A DNA stretch of 64,000 bases, from NCBI GenBank assembly GCA_009869945.1, contig WIXG01000041.1, positions 186,001-250,000 of the forward strand, written 5' to 3'. A program made the position numbers and the translations under genes. Position 1 is the stretch's first letter. Each line of letters opens with the position of its first letter. This document shows positions 62,591 to 64,000 of this stretch, one piece after another. Source of the stretch: Mesaphorura yosii (lineage: Eukaryota > Arthropoda > Collembola > Poduromorpha > Tullbergiidae). The notes beneath the pieces were generated by a model. The model was not told the DNA's origin. It searched no databases and saw nothing but the letters and a program-made list of their open reading frames with translations.

Positions 62591-62631
62591 TGGGGACGGG
62601 AGCCCGGCAGAGCGGCGCCCGTTCGTCCCCA
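62591..62631. repeat. GC-rich hairpin island
   Basis: TGGGGACG (62591-62598) pairs perfectly with CGTCCCCA (62624-62631). The GC-rich loop can form a small inner GCC/GGC stem. It stands out from strongly AT-rich surroundings. It does not fit a tRNA cloverleaf. Confidence 0.55.
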
Positions 62632-64000
62632 CGCGTTTGATTGCATAGTCAAGTGTGAAGTGAACTTCTCAGTTGCTGAAGTTCAGGCCTTAAACTAGAC
62701 GAGACTTAATTTAGTAGACCGAACTATTTGCTTGCCTATTAGTAGTACGTGTTTGGCTGGCTAGTTAAGAAAGACCGTCTACGCTAAGATGACCGATCGT
62801 CTAAAGGCACGCAAATCAAAGTCCTAAGACAAAATGCATAGAAAAGTATTCCCACAGCCAAGACTCGCGTCGTTTAGTCACAACGGCAAGCACAACACAG
62901 ACAAAAAAAATAGCACTTGTAATTTGAGACCTGACGCTGACGAAAAAATGCTGCAAGGTGAAATTCCTGTCCGTTATGCGATTTTATGCCTGGACTGGGA
63001 GTCGCCTCCACTGGCGTGGCGTGACTAATGGTTGACTCATCCAGTGTTTCATGCAAGGTATCGCATTGCACTGTCAATGAGAAAAAATTGACGGCTTCCT
63101 CATCCACCTGGCTGGTTCGACGACGGCGACGACGAACCGTTCCCGAACTTTACGCCTTTTCCGCACTGCGTCACACGGTAGACAAACGAGGAAAAAAAAA
63201 AGAACGAGACGGGCAAGCACAAGGCAGCAGCAGCATGGAACATGGGATGGAAATAAACAGAATATGCAAAAAAAATGAAACGAAAAATCAGCAAATTGCT
63301 ACTTCACACAACAGAATAGTAAATACTCGGCATTCTCTTTATGTACGTAAATAACAAAATGCTCAGTACAACAACAAATAACATGGGTCCAAAAATCAAA
63401 AGTAACAATAAAATCAACATGCATAAATTATAAATAAAATACACGCTTAAATCAGTAACAAGAGAATATTTACACTTCAGATTGCAATTGCATTTAGTCG
63501 GGAGAAAAGAATTCACATAGGCAAGATCACAATAAACTAAAAATTCTAAATTAAATTCTTAAAATTCAGGCGCGTGGGTGCGTGTGTGTGGGCGTGCATT
63601 GCATTTGCAGTTAGTGAATTAGTAAGTAACGAAAACGATTTCATTTTTATCAATTAACACCAAAGTTAAACGTAAACCTATGCTTAATATTTAGTAGTAC
63701 GAAATAGAGGGACTTGGTTTCTAAATATGAACACTTTCAATCCGAAATCCATCGTCGCCTTTACCACACAAATTACAATCCTTTCCGACAAAATCTTAAT
63801 TAAAACTCAGTTAAAGAATGCGCGTTTCGCAATGCAATCTGTACAAGCGTGTGTCGTGTCATCATCCTCGCATGCTGCCTTTGCATTTGCAATTTTGTAT
63901 ACTGCATGCATGAAACTTAGGAAACTCAATCGCGGTGCGGCTCTCAACTCAACTCAAAACTAGATTCTATCACATCAACAGAATCCGGTCCCTGTCCCTG

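Larger units (their letters stand above)
60254..64000. other. Terminal noncoding stretch
   Basis: The 3' UTR of the gene above may end near AATAAA at 60905-60910. Beyond it no exon, tRNA or transposon is recognised. Short ORFs (for example 61586-61837 and 63028-63354) have no domain. Two hairpin-forming sequences, at 61810-61868 and 62591-62631, are listed separately. Confidence 0.5.

Noticed and set aside
1-64000. Endogenous viruses, LTR elements, Polintons, toxin genes
   Set aside because: No long terminal repeats, polymerase, integrase or capsid-like ORFs were seen on either strand.

Overview
The window is animal nuclear DNA. Its genes are split into many short exons by GT-AG introns, often only 55-100 bp. 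It holds conserved metazoan genes, AATAAA poly(A) signals, and no operons or bacterial features. A clear orthologue of the photoreceptor regulator Glass, including N-terminal motifs shared with Drosophila, together with a REPTOR/CREBRF bZIP gene, points to an arthropod or close relative. A C12orf56 (DUF4551) homologue and E-E-x-P-H-E ZIP transporters, which as far as I recall Drosophila lacks, argue against a fly. I cannot name the species.

Layout. 1-7.5 kb: no coding exon seen, apart from a foldback (MITE-like) repeat near 6.1-6.45 kb and a diverged direct repeat beside it. 7.65-11.7 kb (+): REPTOR/CREBRF transcription factor. 15.05-20.1 kb (-): synaptojanin, convergent with REPTOR. 21.7-27.4 kb (+): C12orf56-like protein, divergent from synaptojanin. 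29.06-33.45 kb (+): tubulin-folding cofactor D. 33.8-35.9 kb (+): ABTB1, starting only 366 bp after the TBCD stop. 37.9-45.4 kb (+): a ZIP (SLC39A8/14-like) metal-transporter cluster of two intact genes and one decayed third copy. 45.86-46.53 kb (+): a divergent Rho-like GTPase that has lost its G3 motif. 49.9-52.05 kb (+): glass. 55.1-57.0 kb (+): an unrecognised secreted Ser/Thr-rich protein whose C-terminal domain resembles a TGF-beta propeptide. 58.7-60.25 kb (+): an unrecognised 342-residue protein with a faint p53-fold resemblance. 60.25-64 kb: noncoding as far as I can see, with two hairpin-forming sequences.

The genes are mostly unrelated in function. The exception is the ZIP tandem array, which records local duplication and decay. 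Exon coordinates were worked out by hand from splice consensus and reading-frame continuity; the CDS totals for nine plus-strand genes divide exactly by three. No LTR element, endogenous virus, transposase ORF, rRNA, recognisable tRNA or CRISPR array was found.

The best candidates for something undescribed are the G3-less Rho-like GTPase, the possible p53-fold protein at 58.7 kb, and the secreted protein at 55.1 kb with a propeptide-like domain but no cystine-knot ligand.
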